DNA from: an uncultured Alphaproteobacteria bacterium
GTDB lineage: Bacteria; Pseudomonadota; Alphaproteobacteria; SP197
Assembly: GCA_958295695.1 (NCBI GenBank)
Contig: OY282363.1
Location: 1,239,156 to 1,303,155 of the forward strand
Direction of reading: 5' to 3'
DNA: 64,000 bases
The notes under the pieces were generated by a model, which did not search any database, was not told the DNA's origin, and saw only the letters and a list, made by a program, of their open reading frames with translations. A program made the translations under genes and the position numbers. Shown piece by piece: positions 9,961-18,448 of the stretch; positions within the stretch are counted from its first letter, which is position 1, and each line of letters begins with the position of its first letter.

Positions 9961-10449
9961 TCAGAAGGTCTTGCGCCGGATGGCGACGCCCCGGCCGGAC
10001 AGCGCCGGTCGGCCGAGCGCGTCGTGCGCCGCCTGGACCTCGGCCAGCCGCGCCGCGATCCCGTCGGGGAACCGGCCGGGCTTGCGGCTGTCGCGGTCGA
10101 TGAAGACCTCGATGAGTTCGAAGCAGGCCGCGACGTAGTCGTCGCGGGTCTGGCGCATGGTGAAGAAGCTGACGATCTTGTTGCGGTCGTGGTCGATGAG
10201 CTGCGCGTCGATCAGGAGCGGATCTCCCAGCACCGCCTCGCGGCGGTACCAGGACGTGTCCTGCAGGGCGAAGATCGTGCCGCCCTGTCGCCGGACGGCC
10301 GCGCGCGACAGGCCGAGCCAGCCGTAGAAGGGTACGGTCGCGCGGTCGAACAGGCGGGTGTAGGATCGAATGCCCATGTGGCCGTTGTGGTCCACATGGG
10401 CCTTCGCGACGGTCGCGCGGAGCGCGACGAAGGGCGCGGCGGTCGTCAT
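9961..10449 (-). CDS. Hotdog-fold acyl-CoA thioesterase
   Basis: A 162-residue single-domain thioesterase of the 4-hydroxybenzoyl-CoA thioesterase type. The active-site helix block VDHNGHM is at residues 19-25 and is followed by YTRLFDRAT. The region SWYRREAVLGDPL and the substitution-tolerant C-terminus fit the family. I chose the ATG at 10449 (MTTAAPFV) because the domain starts about 15 residues later and everything upstream is repeat-bearing intergenic DNA. It would hydrolyse a small or medium acyl-CoA in the cytoplasm; the substrate cannot be told. Confidence 0.8.
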   Translation of the reverse strand: MTTAAPFVALRATVAKAHVDHNGHMGIRSYTRLFDRATVPFYGWLGLSRAAVRRQGGTIFALQDTSWYRREAVLGDPLLIDAQLIDHDRNKIVSFFTMRQTRDDYVAACFELIEVFIDRDSRKPGRFPDGIAARLAEVQAAHDALGRPALSGRGVAIRRKTF

Positions 10450-10551
10450 CGCGGCCGATCCGGCTGGAATGGGGCCATGTGCTCGGTCGTGTAGCCGCTT
10501 CGGCCCGCCCGCGCCAGCCCGGAGCTTCGCGCCCGCCCGGCCCGGTCGCCG

Positions 10552-10661
10552 CCCTTCGATACGCCGCCTTCGGCGGCTACCCGGGGCGGGGGAGGGTCTT
10601 GGGTGAGGGCAAAGCACAAATCCCCTCATCCCGAGTAGCGCCCAGAGGGCGCGTATCGAGG
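10552..10661. repeat. Palindromic intergenic repeat, full copy A
   Basis: Imperfect inverted repeat of about 110 bases. The left arm begins CCCTTCGATACGCCGCC and passes through CGGCGGCTACCCGGGG. The right arm begins CCCCTCATCCCGAGTAG and ends GCGCGTATCGAGG, which is the reverse complement of the left arm with mismatches. Between the arms lies a conserved loop, GGGTGAGGGCAAAGCACAA (10600-10619). The same arms and loop recur at 14407-14514 and 39511-39605. It fills the space between the thioesterase and the molybdoenzyme, which are divergently transcribed, and could form a large cruciform or hairpin. Confidence 0.75.
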
Positions 10662-10837
10662 AACCGGCCCCGATCCAATCCGATAGGATCGCGCTCTGGA
10701 GAAACGCTCCCATGCTCGCGCGCAACCCACCCCGTCCCGGAGGCTTCATCCGCCGCCTAGGCTTGGCCCGGCGTTGAAGGCTGTCGCCGGGTGTGGGACT
10801 CATGGATGGCGCGCGACGCTTGCGGGAGACGAGACGC

Positions 10838-13168
10838 ATGACCGGAGATCCGGGCCGCCGGACCGTGCCGACGGTGTGCCACTGGGGCGCCTACGACGCC
10901 GAGGTCGCCGACGGCAGGGTCGTGGCCATGCGCCCCGTCGCGGACGATCCCGATCCGTCGTGGCTGGGGTCCTCCGTGCCGGACGCGCTGGACGACGCGG
11001 CGCGCATCCGCGAGCCGATGGTGCGCGAGGGCTGGCTCGACCGCGGGCCGGGCGCGGACAACGAGGGCCGGGGCCGCCAGCCGTTCGTCGCGGTGGGCTG
11101 GGAGACGGCGCTGGACCTCGCCGCGCGGGAGCTCGGGCGGGTGCGCGACGCCCACGGCAACGAGGCGATCTACGCCGGGAGCTACGGCTGGGCGAGCGCG
11201 GGCCGCTTCCACCACGCCCAGAGCCAGCTCCACCGCTTCCTGAACTGCATCGGCGGCTACACCGCCTCGACCGACAGCTACAGCTACGCCGCAGGCGAGG
11301 TCGTCCTGCCCCACGTCCTGGGGCCCTTCCAGGAGATCCTGCTCGGCCACACGAGCTGGGACACGATAGCCCGGCGCGGCGGGCTGGTGGTCGCCTTCGG
11401 CGGCCTGCCCGCGCGCAACGGCCAGGTGAGCGCGGGCGGCACCGGGCGCCACGCGCAGAAGGAAGGGCTGGAAGCCTGCCGGCGCGCGGGCGTCGGCTTC
11501 GTCCTGGTGGGCCCGGCGAAGGACGACATGGACGCCGCGCTGGGGGCCGAATGGCTGGCCCCGCGGCCCAACACCGACGTCGCCGCGATGCTGGGCCTCG
11601 CCCACACGCTCCACGCCGAGGGGCTCCACGACCGGGCGTTCCTGGAGAGCCACTGCGTCGGTTTCGACCGCTTCCTGCCCTACCTCACGGGAGCCGGCGA
11701 CGGGGAGCCCAAGGACGCCGAATGGGCCGCCCGCATCGCCGGCGTCCCGGCCGACGCGCTGCGCTCGCTGGCCCGCCGCATGGCGCGCGAGCGCACGACC
11801 GTCGCGCTGTCGTGGTCGCTGACGCGCGGCCACCACGGCGAGCAGCCCTACTGGATGGGGACGGTGCTGGCCGCCATGCTGGGCCAGATCGGCCTTCCCG
11901 GCGGCGGGATCGGCTTCGGCTACGGCGCGGTCAACGCCATCGGGATGGCGACCGGACACATGTCCTGGCCGTCGCTGCCCCAGGGCGAGAACGGCGTCGC
12001 CGGCGCGATCCCCGTCGCGCGCGTCGCCGACATGCTGCTGAACCCCGGCGCGACGATCGACTACAATGGCCGACGGGTGACGTTCCCCGACATCCGCCTC
12101 GTCTACTGGGCCGGCGGCAACCCCTTCCACCACCACCAGGACCTCAACCGCCTGATGAGGGCGTGGCGCCGGCCGGACACGACGATCTGCAACGAGACAT
12201 GGTGGAACCCCCTGGCGCGCCACTGCGACATCGTGTTCCCCGCCAACACGACGCTGGAGCGCAACGACTTCAGCGGCTCGTCGCGCGAAGGGACGCTGTT
12301 CGCGATGCGCCGGGCCATCGAACCCGTCGGCCAAAGCCGCTGCGACCACGACATCTTCTCGGGGCTGGCCGAACGCCTGGGCGTCGCCGGACGCTTCACG
12401 GAGGGGCGCGACGAGGAGGGCTGGCTGCGCCACCTGTACGAACGGGGGCGCCGGAGCGCCGCCGAACGCGGCGTCGAGATGCCGGGATTCGACGCCTTCT
12501 GGTCGAACGGACGGTTCGACCTCGACCCGCCGGCCGGGGAACGGGTGTTCCTGTCGGCGTTCCGGGCCGACCCGGAGGGCAATCCGCTGGCGACGCCTTC
12601 GGGGAAGATCGAGATCTTTTCCGAGACGATCTCGGGCTTCGGCTACGACGACTGCCCGGGTCATCCCGTCTGGCTCGAACCCTTCGAGTGGCTGGGATCG
12701 CCGTCGGCGCGGCGCTTCCCCCTCCACCTGATCTCGTGCCAGCCGGCGCACCGCCTCCACGGTCAGTACGACAACGGATCGGTCAGCCGCGGCGCGAAGG
12801 TCGCCGGCCGCGAGCCCGTCCTGATCAACAGCCGCGACGCGGCCGCGCGCGGCATCGCCGACGGCGACGCGGTGCGCCTGTTCAACGACCGGGGCGCCTG
12901 TCTGGCCGGCGCCCGCGTCGACGACGGCGTCAGGCCCGGCGCGGTCCGGCTGGCGACGGGCGCCTGGTACGATCCCGACACGCCGGGCGAGTCGGGCGCG
13001 CTCTGCCGCCACGGCAACCCCAATGTGCTGACCCGCGACGAGGGTACCTCGAGGCTCGCCCAGGGCCCCAGCGCGCAGACCTGCCTGGTCGAGGTCGAGC
13101 TCTGGCGCGGCGCGGTTCCCCAGGTCGGGTCCTTCGCTCCGCCGGACATCCTGACGCGGGAAGGGTGA
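10838..13168 (+). CDS. DMSO/TMAO/biotin-sulfoxide-reductase-type molybdoenzyme
   Basis: Bis-MGD molybdenum oxidoreductase of the TorA/BisC/DMSO-reductase branch, 776 residues. No N-terminal Fe-S cysteine motif is present, as expected for this branch. By aligned spacing, GSYGWAS contains the active-site Trp (residue 118) and YSYAAG, 31 residues later, contains the molybdenum-ligand Ser (residue 149), matching Trp116 and Ser147 of Rhodobacter DMSO reductase. I see no twin-arginine signal peptide, so it is probably cytoplasmic like BisC. I prefer the ATG at 10838, behind GGGAGA, over an in-frame GTG at 10793. A Rieske oxygenase follows 58 bases later. The physiological substrate (an S- or N-oxide) is an inference. 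Confidence 0.88.
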   Translation: MTGDPGRRTVPTVCHWGAYDAEVADGRVVAMRPVADDPDPSWLGSSVPDALDDAARIREPMVREGWLDRGPGADNEGRGRQPFVAVGWETALDLAARELGRVRDAHGNEAIYAGSYGWASAGRFHHAQSQLHRFLNCIGGYTASTDSYSYAAGEVVLPHVLGPFQEILLGHTSWDTIARRGGLVVAFGGLPARNGQVSAGGTGRHAQKEGLEACRRAGVGFVLVGPAKDDMDAALGAEWLAPRPNTDVAAMLGLAHTLHAEGLHDRAFLESHCVGFDRFLPYLTGAGDGEPKDAEWAARIAGVPADALRSLARRMARERTTVALSWSLTRGHHGEQPYWMGTVLAAMLGQIGLPGGGIGFGYGAVNAIGMATGHMSWPSLPQGENGVAGAIPVARVADMLLNPGATIDYNGRRVTFPDIRLVYWAGGNPFHHHQDLNRLMRAWRRPDTTICNETWWNPLARHCDIVFPANTTLERNDFSGSSREGTLFAMRRAIEPVGQSRCDHDIFSGLAERLGVAGRFTEGRDEEGWLRHLYERGRRSAAERGVEMPGFDAFWSNGRFDLDPPAGERVFLSAFRADPEGNPLATPSGKIEIFSETISGFGYDDCPGHPVWLEPFEWLGSPSARRFPLHLISCQPAHRLHGQYDNGSVSRGAKVAGREPVLINSRDAAARGIADGDAVRLFNDRGACLAGARVDDGVRPGAVRLATGAWYDPDTPGESGALCRHGNPNVLTRDEGTSRLAQGPSAQTCLVEVELWRGAVPQVGSFAPPDILTREG

Positions 13169-13226
13169 TTCCCGATCCGAACCGGGCTAAGGGTCTAGGC
13201 GTTCCGGAGGCTGGAGGAGCGCGGCG

Positions 13227-14339
13227 ATGGCGGCTCGGGCCGAGGTGGGCGGCGGACGCGATGCGGTGTCGGCGCTCGATGCGCGCTGGTACACGGACCC
13301 GGAGGTCTTCGCGCGCGAGGAGCGCGAGATCTTCGCGAAAACCTGGCAGTTTGCCTGCCACGCGAGCCGCCTCGGGACGACGGGCGATTTCGTGGCTTTC
13401 CCGGTCGGCCGCGTCGGGCTGTTCGCGGTGCGCGACCGCACGGGCGCGATCCGCTGCTTCCACAACGTCTGCCGCCACCGCGCCCACGAGCTGGTCGAGG
13501 GCTCCGGCTCCCGGCCCTTCATCGTCTGTCCCTATCACGGCTGGCGCTACGGACTCGACGGCGGGCTCAGGAGCGCGCCGGGCGGAGACCGGACGCCCGG
13601 CTTCGACGGCGGCCGTATCCGCCTGCGCGAGGCGAGGACGGAGATCTTCTGCGGGTTCGTCTTCGTCAATCTCGACGCCGACGCCGAGCCCATGGCCGCC
13701 TGGTATCCGGGCGCGGAGGAGGAGCTCCGCGCCTTCCTGCCGGAGATCGACGGCCTCGCGCCCGTGGCCGAGTTCCCGGTGGAGGAGGCGTGCAACTGGA
13801 AGGTCTCGGTGGAGAACTACAGCGAGTGCTACCACTGCAAGCTGCGCCACCCGGCCTTTTCCAGCGGCGTCATCGATCCCGACGGCTACGATGTCCGGTC
13901 CCGGGGCCACTGCCTGCGCCACGCCGCGGCCCCGGCCCGGCCCAGCGGGATGGCCTACGCCATCGACGCGGCGGACGCGCGCGCGTCGGGCTACGGTTCC
14001 TGGTTCCTGTGGCCGGCCTTCTCGTTCCAAGTCTATCCGGGCGGCGTGCTCAACACCTACCACTGGCGGGCCGGGGACCACCGCAACGTCACGGTGCGGC
14101 GGGGCTGGTACGCGCCGGGCGGGGAAGCCTCCGAGCGGATCGAGGCGCTTGCCCGGCGGGACCTCGACACCACGGTGGCCGAGGACGTCGCCATCGTGGA
14201 ATCGGTCCAACGCGGCCTGGAGAGCGGCTCCTACGAACCCGGCCCGCTGGTGATCGATCCCGAGGGCGGGGTCATGAGCGAGCATTCCGTCGCCGCCCTC
14301 CACGGCTGGCTGCGCGAGGCTCTGGGCGTCGCGCCGTGA
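13227..14339 (+). CDS. Rieske-type aromatic-ring/betaine mono- or dioxygenase, alpha subunit
   Basis: A 370-residue oxygenase. The Rieske [2Fe-2S] site is Cys82-x-His84 and Cys101-x2-His104 (CPYHGW). The mononuclear iron site is in NYSECYHCKLRHP with His203 and His208, and the acidic third ligand probably lies in the C-terminal helix. The NYSECYHC block resembles choline, glycine-betaine and carnitine monooxygenases more than ring dioxygenases, in my judgement. No reductase gene lies beside it. It starts 58 bases after the molybdoenzyme on the same strand, and a GMC choline-dehydrogenase-like gene is convergent with it. Confidence 0.88.
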   Translation: MAARAEVGGGRDAVSALDARWYTDPEVFAREEREIFAKTWQFACHASRLGTTGDFVAFPVGRVGLFAVRDRTGAIRCFHNVCRHRAHELVEGSGSRPFIVCPYHGWRYGLDGGLRSAPGGDRTPGFDGGRIRLREARTEIFCGFVFVNLDADAEPMAAWYPGAEEELRAFLPEIDGLAPVAEFPVEEACNWKVSVENYSECYHCKLRHPAFSSGVIDPDGYDVRSRGHCLRHAAAPARPSGMAYAIDAADARASGYGSWFLWPAFSFQVYPGGVLNTYHWRAGDHRNVTVRRGWYAPGGEASERIEALARRDLDTTVAEDVAIVESVQRGLESGSYEPGPLVIDPEGGVMSEHSVAALHGWLREALGVAP

Positions 14340-14406
14340 GGATCGCGCGACGGGAACGGCGCGGCCCCGGCGGCGCCCGCGGACAGGGTAGTTCCGATTC
14401 CGGCCA

Positions 14407-14514
14407 TCCCTCGACACGGCGCTTCGCGCCACCTCGGGATGGGGGGGTGTGCTTTGTCCTTACCCAGAATCCCCCTCACCCCGAGGCGCCGTCGAAGGCG
14501 GCGTATCGAAGGGG
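14407..14514. repeat. Palindromic intergenic repeat, full copy B
   Basis: Second full copy of the family, in inverted orientation relative to copy A. Its arms are CCTCGACACGGCGCTTCGCG with CCTCGGGATGGGGGG on one side, and CCCCCTCACCCCGAGGCGCC with GCGTATCGAAGGGG on the other. The loop TGTGCTTTGTCCTTACCCAG is the reverse complement of the loop in copy A with few differences. It lies between the convergent Rieske and GMC genes and could act as a bidirectional hairpin terminator, although no T-run follows. Confidence 0.75.
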
Positions 14515-14536
14515 CGGACTCGCGGCCGGGGCGCGG

Positions 14537-16222
14537 TCAGCGCTGTTCGCGCTCCCAGTCGGGGTGGACCCAGACCGGGGCGTCCGACGGCGCGGGCGGG
14601 ATGGCGCCGAGGATCGTGTCGGCCGCCTTCTCGGCGATCATGATCGTCGGCGCGTTGAGGTTGCCCGAGACCACGTTGGGCATGACCGAGGCGTCGACCA
14701 CGCGCAGGTTCCGCAGGCCGCGCACCCGGAGCTCCGGGTCGACCACCGCCATGGGGTCGCGTTCGGGGCCCATCTTGCAGGAGCAGGAGGGGTGGTAGCT
14801 CGATTCCGCGGTCCGCCGGATCCAGCCGTCCAGCTCCTCGTCGGTCCGCCTGTCCTCGCCGGGCCAGAGCTCCTTGCCGCGGAAGGGGTCGAAGGCCGCC
14901 TGGGCGAAGATCTCCCGGGTCAGGCGGACGCCGTCCCTGAGGCAGCGGACATCCTCGTCCTCCTTCAGGTAGTTGAAGAGAATTTCGGGATGCCGGCGCG
15001 GGTCGGCGCTCCCGATCTTCACATGGCCGCGCGAGAGCGGGCGCATCATGTCGACCATGGCCTGGTAGCCATGGATCCTGTTGATATTGAAGGCGTCGTA
15101 GGTCATCGCCATCGGCAGGAAGTGGTATTGGATGTCGGGGTGCTCGATCCCCGGCCGGCTGCGGATGAAGCCGCCGACGTCCATGTGGTTGGTCTCGGCC
15201 GGTCCGTCCTTGGCGAGGAACCAGCGCACGCCGACCTTGAGCCTGCCCAACGGCGTGAGGTGGTTGAGCAGGCTGATCGGCTGGGCGCACTCGTGCTGCA
15301 CGAAGACCTCGAGGTGGTCCTGCAGGTTCCGGCCGACGCCGGGCAGGTGATGGACCGGATCGATGCCGAGCGCCTTCAGGTCGTCGGCGTCGCCCACCCC
15401 GGACACCTGGAGGATCTGGGGGGAGTTGATCGCGCCGCCGCACAGGATCACCTCGCGGGTCGCCCTCGCCCGCCGTGTCCGGCCGCCGTGCTCGTACTCC
15501 ACGCCCGCGGCCGTCGCGTCCTCGAACAGGATGCGTTCGGTGAAGGCGCCGGTGGCGACCGTGAGGTTGGCGCGTCCCATGGCCGGCCTGAGATAGGCGG
15601 TCGCCGCGCTCCAGCGCCGCCCCGCGTGCGTCGTCCGGTCCATGCGGCCGACGCCTTCCTGACGGACGCCGTTGAGGTCGAGGTTCTCGCGGTAGCCGGC
15701 CTGGACCGCGGCCTCGATGAAGGCGCGGTAGAGCGGGTTGCGCTCGACGAGGCCCGACGTGACGCGGAGCGGGCCGTCGCCGCCGTGATAGTCGTCCGCG
15801 CCCCGGTCGTGGTTCTCGGCCCGGCGGAAGTAGGGCAGCACCTCGCGGTAGGACCAGCCCCGGCAGCCGAGCTGGGCCCACTTGTCGTAGTCGAAGGCGT
15901 GGCCGCGGATGTAGACCATGCCGTTGATCGAGCTGGAGCCGCCGAGGACCCGCCCGCGCGGGCAGTGGATCGCGCGGTTCCCGAGGTGGGGCTCGGGTTC
16001 GGAATGGTAGAACCAGTTGTACCGGTCGTCCTTCAGCGGGTGCGCGAAGGCCGTGGGCATGTGGATCTTCCAGCTGTGGAAGCCGGTGTCCATGGGCCCC
16101 GCCTCGAGCAGCAGGACGCGGTTGCCGCGGTCGGCCGACAGCCGGTTCGCCAGCGTGCAGCCCGCCGATCCGGCGCCGACGATGATGAATTCGACCTCGC
16201 GGTCGTAGCCGTGGCCCGCCAT
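14537..16222 (-). CDS. GMC-family FAD oxidoreductase, choline-dehydrogenase-like
   Basis: A 561-residue flavoprotein of the glucose-methanol-choline family. The FAD-binding motif GAGSAGC is at residues 16-22, the family signature GRVLGGSSSINGM is near residue 90, and the catalytic His lies in the C-terminal SSYHPSCSCKMGP block. The length and the SCSCKMG block match BetA-type choline dehydrogenases, which oxidise choline to betaine aldehyde at the membrane. Closely similar enzymes act on other alcohols, so substrate is not settled. It faces the Rieske gene across a palindromic repeat, and an SDR gene lies upstream on the same strand. Confidence 0.9.
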   Translation of the reverse strand: MAGHGYDREVEFIIVGAGSAGCTLANRLSADRGNRVLLLEAGPMDTGFHSWKIHMPTAFAHPLKDDRYNWFYHSEPEPHLGNRAIHCPRGRVLGGSSSINGMVYIRGHAFDYDKWAQLGCRGWSYREVLPYFRRAENHDRGADDYHGGDGPLRVTSGLVERNPLYRAFIEAAVQAGYRENLDLNGVRQEGVGRMDRTTHAGRRWSAATAYLRPAMGRANLTVATGAFTERILFEDATAAGVEYEHGGRTRRARATREVILCGGAINSPQILQVSGVGDADDLKALGIDPVHHLPGVGRNLQDHLEVFVQHECAQPISLLNHLTPLGRLKVGVRWFLAKDGPAETNHMDVGGFIRSRPGIEHPDIQYHFLPMAMTYDAFNINRIHGYQAMVDMMRPLSRGHVKIGSADPRRHPEILFNYLKEDEDVRCLRDGVRLTREIFAQAAFDPFRGKELWPGEDRRTDEELDGWIRRTAESSYHPSCSCKMGPERDPMAVVDPELRVRGLRNLRVVDASVMPNVVSGNLNAPTIMIAEKAADTILGAIPPAPSDAPVWVHPDWEREQR

Positions 16223-16389
16223 GGCCCCGTCCTCGGGAATCCGGGCCGGACCCTAACCGCCGGACCGGCGCGAAACCAGCCCGCGGGCGACGGTCTCGTG
16301 GACCCGCCGGTCGGACCATCCGTCGTCCTCCGCTCGAACCGTGCTTTTCCGTATCCGGACGCGAACGCCGCGCGTTCGCGCCGCGGCCG

Positions 16390-17199
16390 TCAGGCTCCGC
16401 CGTCGAAGGCGTAGCCCTCCATGTCGAAGCGCGGCTGGCCGGTGACGCCGGTGAGGCCGCCATCGCAGACCAGCGTGGTGGAGTTGACGAAGCTGGCGTC
16501 GTCGCTGGCCAGGAAGCAGATGGCGGCGGCGCATTCCTCGGGCGCGCCGATGCGGCCGAGCGGCGTGGAGCGGCCGTAGGCTTCGGCCTGTTCGGGCGCG
16601 TCGGCGAGCGAACCCAGCATGCGCTCCGTGCCGATAGGGCCGGGGCAGATCGCGTTGGCGCGGATGTTGTGGCGGCCGACCTCCCAGGCCAGACACTGGG
16701 TCAGGTTCCAGATCGCCGCCTTGGCCGAGTTGTAGGCCCCCCAGCCGGGGTCGCCCGCCATGCCGGAGATCGAGGACATGTTGACGATGGCGCCGCCGCC
16801 GGACGCCTTCATGCGCGCCACGGCCAGCCGGCAGCAGATGACGGTGGAGAGCACGTTGAGCCGCCACAGCCGCTCCCAGTCGGCGCTCGGCAGGCTCTCG
16901 ACCGGGCCGAACATCGAGTTGCCCGCGATGTGGATCGAGACGTCGAGCCGGCCGCCGCCGATCTCGTCGACCCTGGCGAAGGCCGCCTCGATCCGGGCCT
17001 CGTCCATCACGTCGCAGACGACCGGGGTGACGTCGCGGCCTTCCTCCCTCAGCGCCCCGGCGGCGCGCTCGAGGTCCCCGGCCTTCCGGTCCGCCGCGAC
17101 CACCGTGGCGCCCTCGCGGGCCAGCCGGGTCATGGTGGCCTTGCCGATGCCCTTGGCGGCGCCGGTCACGAAGCAGATCTTGTCGTCGAAGCGGGTCAT
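16390..17199 (-). CDS. Short-chain dehydrogenase/reductase
   Basis: A classical SDR of 269 residues with the cofactor motif TGAAKGIG at residues 12-19, the NNAG-equivalent position reading IAGNS, a catalytic Ser in NMSSISG and the Tyr-Lys pair in YNSAK. The C-terminus VCDGGLTG is typical. The NNAG replacement is unusual but tolerated in the family. Downstream, at 16358-16385, GCGAACGC-GCG-GCGTTCGC forms a GC-rich hairpin that may end transcription. A GMC oxidoreductase follows on the same strand. The substrate is not predictable. Confidence 0.88.
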   Translation of the reverse strand: MTRFDDKICFVTGAAKGIGKATMTRLAREGATVVAADRKAGDLERAAGALREEGRDVTPVVCDVMDEARIEAAFARVDEIGGGRLDVSIHIAGNSMFGPVESLPSADWERLWRLNVLSTVICCRLAVARMKASGGGAIVNMSSISGMAGDPGWGAYNSAKAAIWNLTQCLAWEVGRHNIRANAICPGPIGTERMLGSLADAPEQAEAYGRSTPLGRIGAPEECAAAICFLASDDASFVNSTTLVCDGGLTGVTGQPRFDMEGYAFDGGA

Positions 17200-17340
17200 G
17201 GCGGTCTCCGGACGCGGGAAGGCGGCGTGGCGGGCGGGCGGCCTCGGGCCCGGGCCGCCGGTCCGTCCGTTGCGAAGGTCATGGCTGCTGGTCTATGTGA
17301 TATCGCCCGTCCCTGCCAAGCCTTCCGGGAGTCCTCCGCG

Positions 17341-18357
17341 ATGAGCGCGTTCTACTTCGACGACGACGCCGATCTGACGCTGCTCGACGGCAAGACGGTG
17401 GCGGTCATCGGCTACGGCAACCAGGGCCGCGGCCAGGCGCTCAACATGAAGGACATGGGCGTCGATGTCGTCGTGGGCAACATCGATGACGCCTACGCGG
17501 ACATCGCGCGCGAGGACGGCTGGGATCTTCAGACCATCGAGGACGCTGCGGCCGCCGCCGACGTCAAGCTGATGCTGACGTCCGACGACAGCCAGCCGGA
17601 GGTCTACGAGAACCGGATCGGGAAGAGCCTCAAGCCGGGCGATGTCATGAGCTTCGCCCATGGCTTCAACATCCACTACGGGGAGATCGCGCCGGACCCC
17701 CGGATCGACGTCGTGATGGTGGCGCCCCGCATGCTGGGCGAGGGCGTGCGCGCGACCTTTCTCGAGGGACGCGGTTTCCCCAGCCTGATCGCCGTGGCGC
17801 AGGACGCCAGCGGCGTCGCCATGCCGATGTGCCTCGCCATCTCCAAGGCCATCGGCTCGACCAGGATGGGCGTCCTGGAGTCGAGCTTCGAGGAGGAAGT
17901 ATTGATCGACCTCTTCGAGGAGCACCAGCCCGGGCTCTACGCCCTGCGCGCCATGTACACGGCTCTGGTCGAGGCGGGTTGTTCGCCCGAGGCGGTCATG
18001 CTCGACCTCTACGCCTCGGGCGAGAGCGTGAAGTTCGCCGAATACGGCCGCGACCTCGGGGCCTTCGAACGTATGAAGCGCACCAGCGTGACCGCCCAGT
18101 TCGGCCATCTGGTCTGGTCGAAGCGGTATTTCGATGAGGAGAAGACCCTGGAGGGCATGCGCGGGATGCTCGCCAACATCAAGGACGGCAGCTTCATCCG
18201 CGCGCTCAAGGCCGAGAAGGCCAAGAACCAGAAGGCGATCGGGGAGGTCTGGAAGGACAACAACGCCCACGAGCTCGTGAAGCGGGAGCACGCGCTCTAC
18301 CAGCTCCTGGGCCGCCGCCCGAAGGACCGGCCGGCGCCCGGCGAAGACGAGAGTTGA
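17341..18357 (+). CDS. Divergent ketol-acid reductoisomerase homologue
   Basis: A 338-residue protein with the KARI fold: the N-terminal NAD(P) site VAVIGYGNQGRGQALN (residues 20-35), FAHGFNIHYG near residue 110, QDASG near 155 and DLFEE at 190-194. KARI (IlvC) isomerises and reduces acetolactate in valine/isoleucine synthesis using two Mg ions. By alignment from memory with Pseudomonas IlvC, the essential Lys130 is Arg here, Asp190 and Glu194 are kept, but Glu226 and Glu230 correspond to Asp222 and Ser226, with four residues missing before them. It is therefore probably not the housekeeping IlvC. It precedes a hydantoinase pair, which suggests a catabolic or altered-substrate role. Function unproven. 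Confidence 0.8.
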   Translation: MSAFYFDDDADLTLLDGKTVAVIGYGNQGRGQALNMKDMGVDVVVGNIDDAYADIAREDGWDLQTIEDAAAAADVKLMLTSDDSQPEVYENRIGKSLKPGDVMSFAHGFNIHYGEIAPDPRIDVVMVAPRMLGEGVRATFLEGRGFPSLIAVAQDASGVAMPMCLAISKAIGSTRMGVLESSFEEEVLIDLFEEHQPGLYALRAMYTALVEAGCSPEAVMLDLYASGESVKFAEYGRDLGAFERMKRTSVTAQFGHLVWSKRYFDEEKTLEGMRGMLANIKDGSFIRALKAEKAKNQKAIGEVWKDNNAHELVKREHALYQLLGRRPKDRPAPGEDES

Positions 18358-18448
18358 GCGTCGCGAGTCTCTTCTTCCTCGTTCCGCGCCGCGCCGCGGG
18401 AGGGGGGCCGTCGGGTCCCGGCTTGCCGCCGCGCCGGGAACGCGGGCG

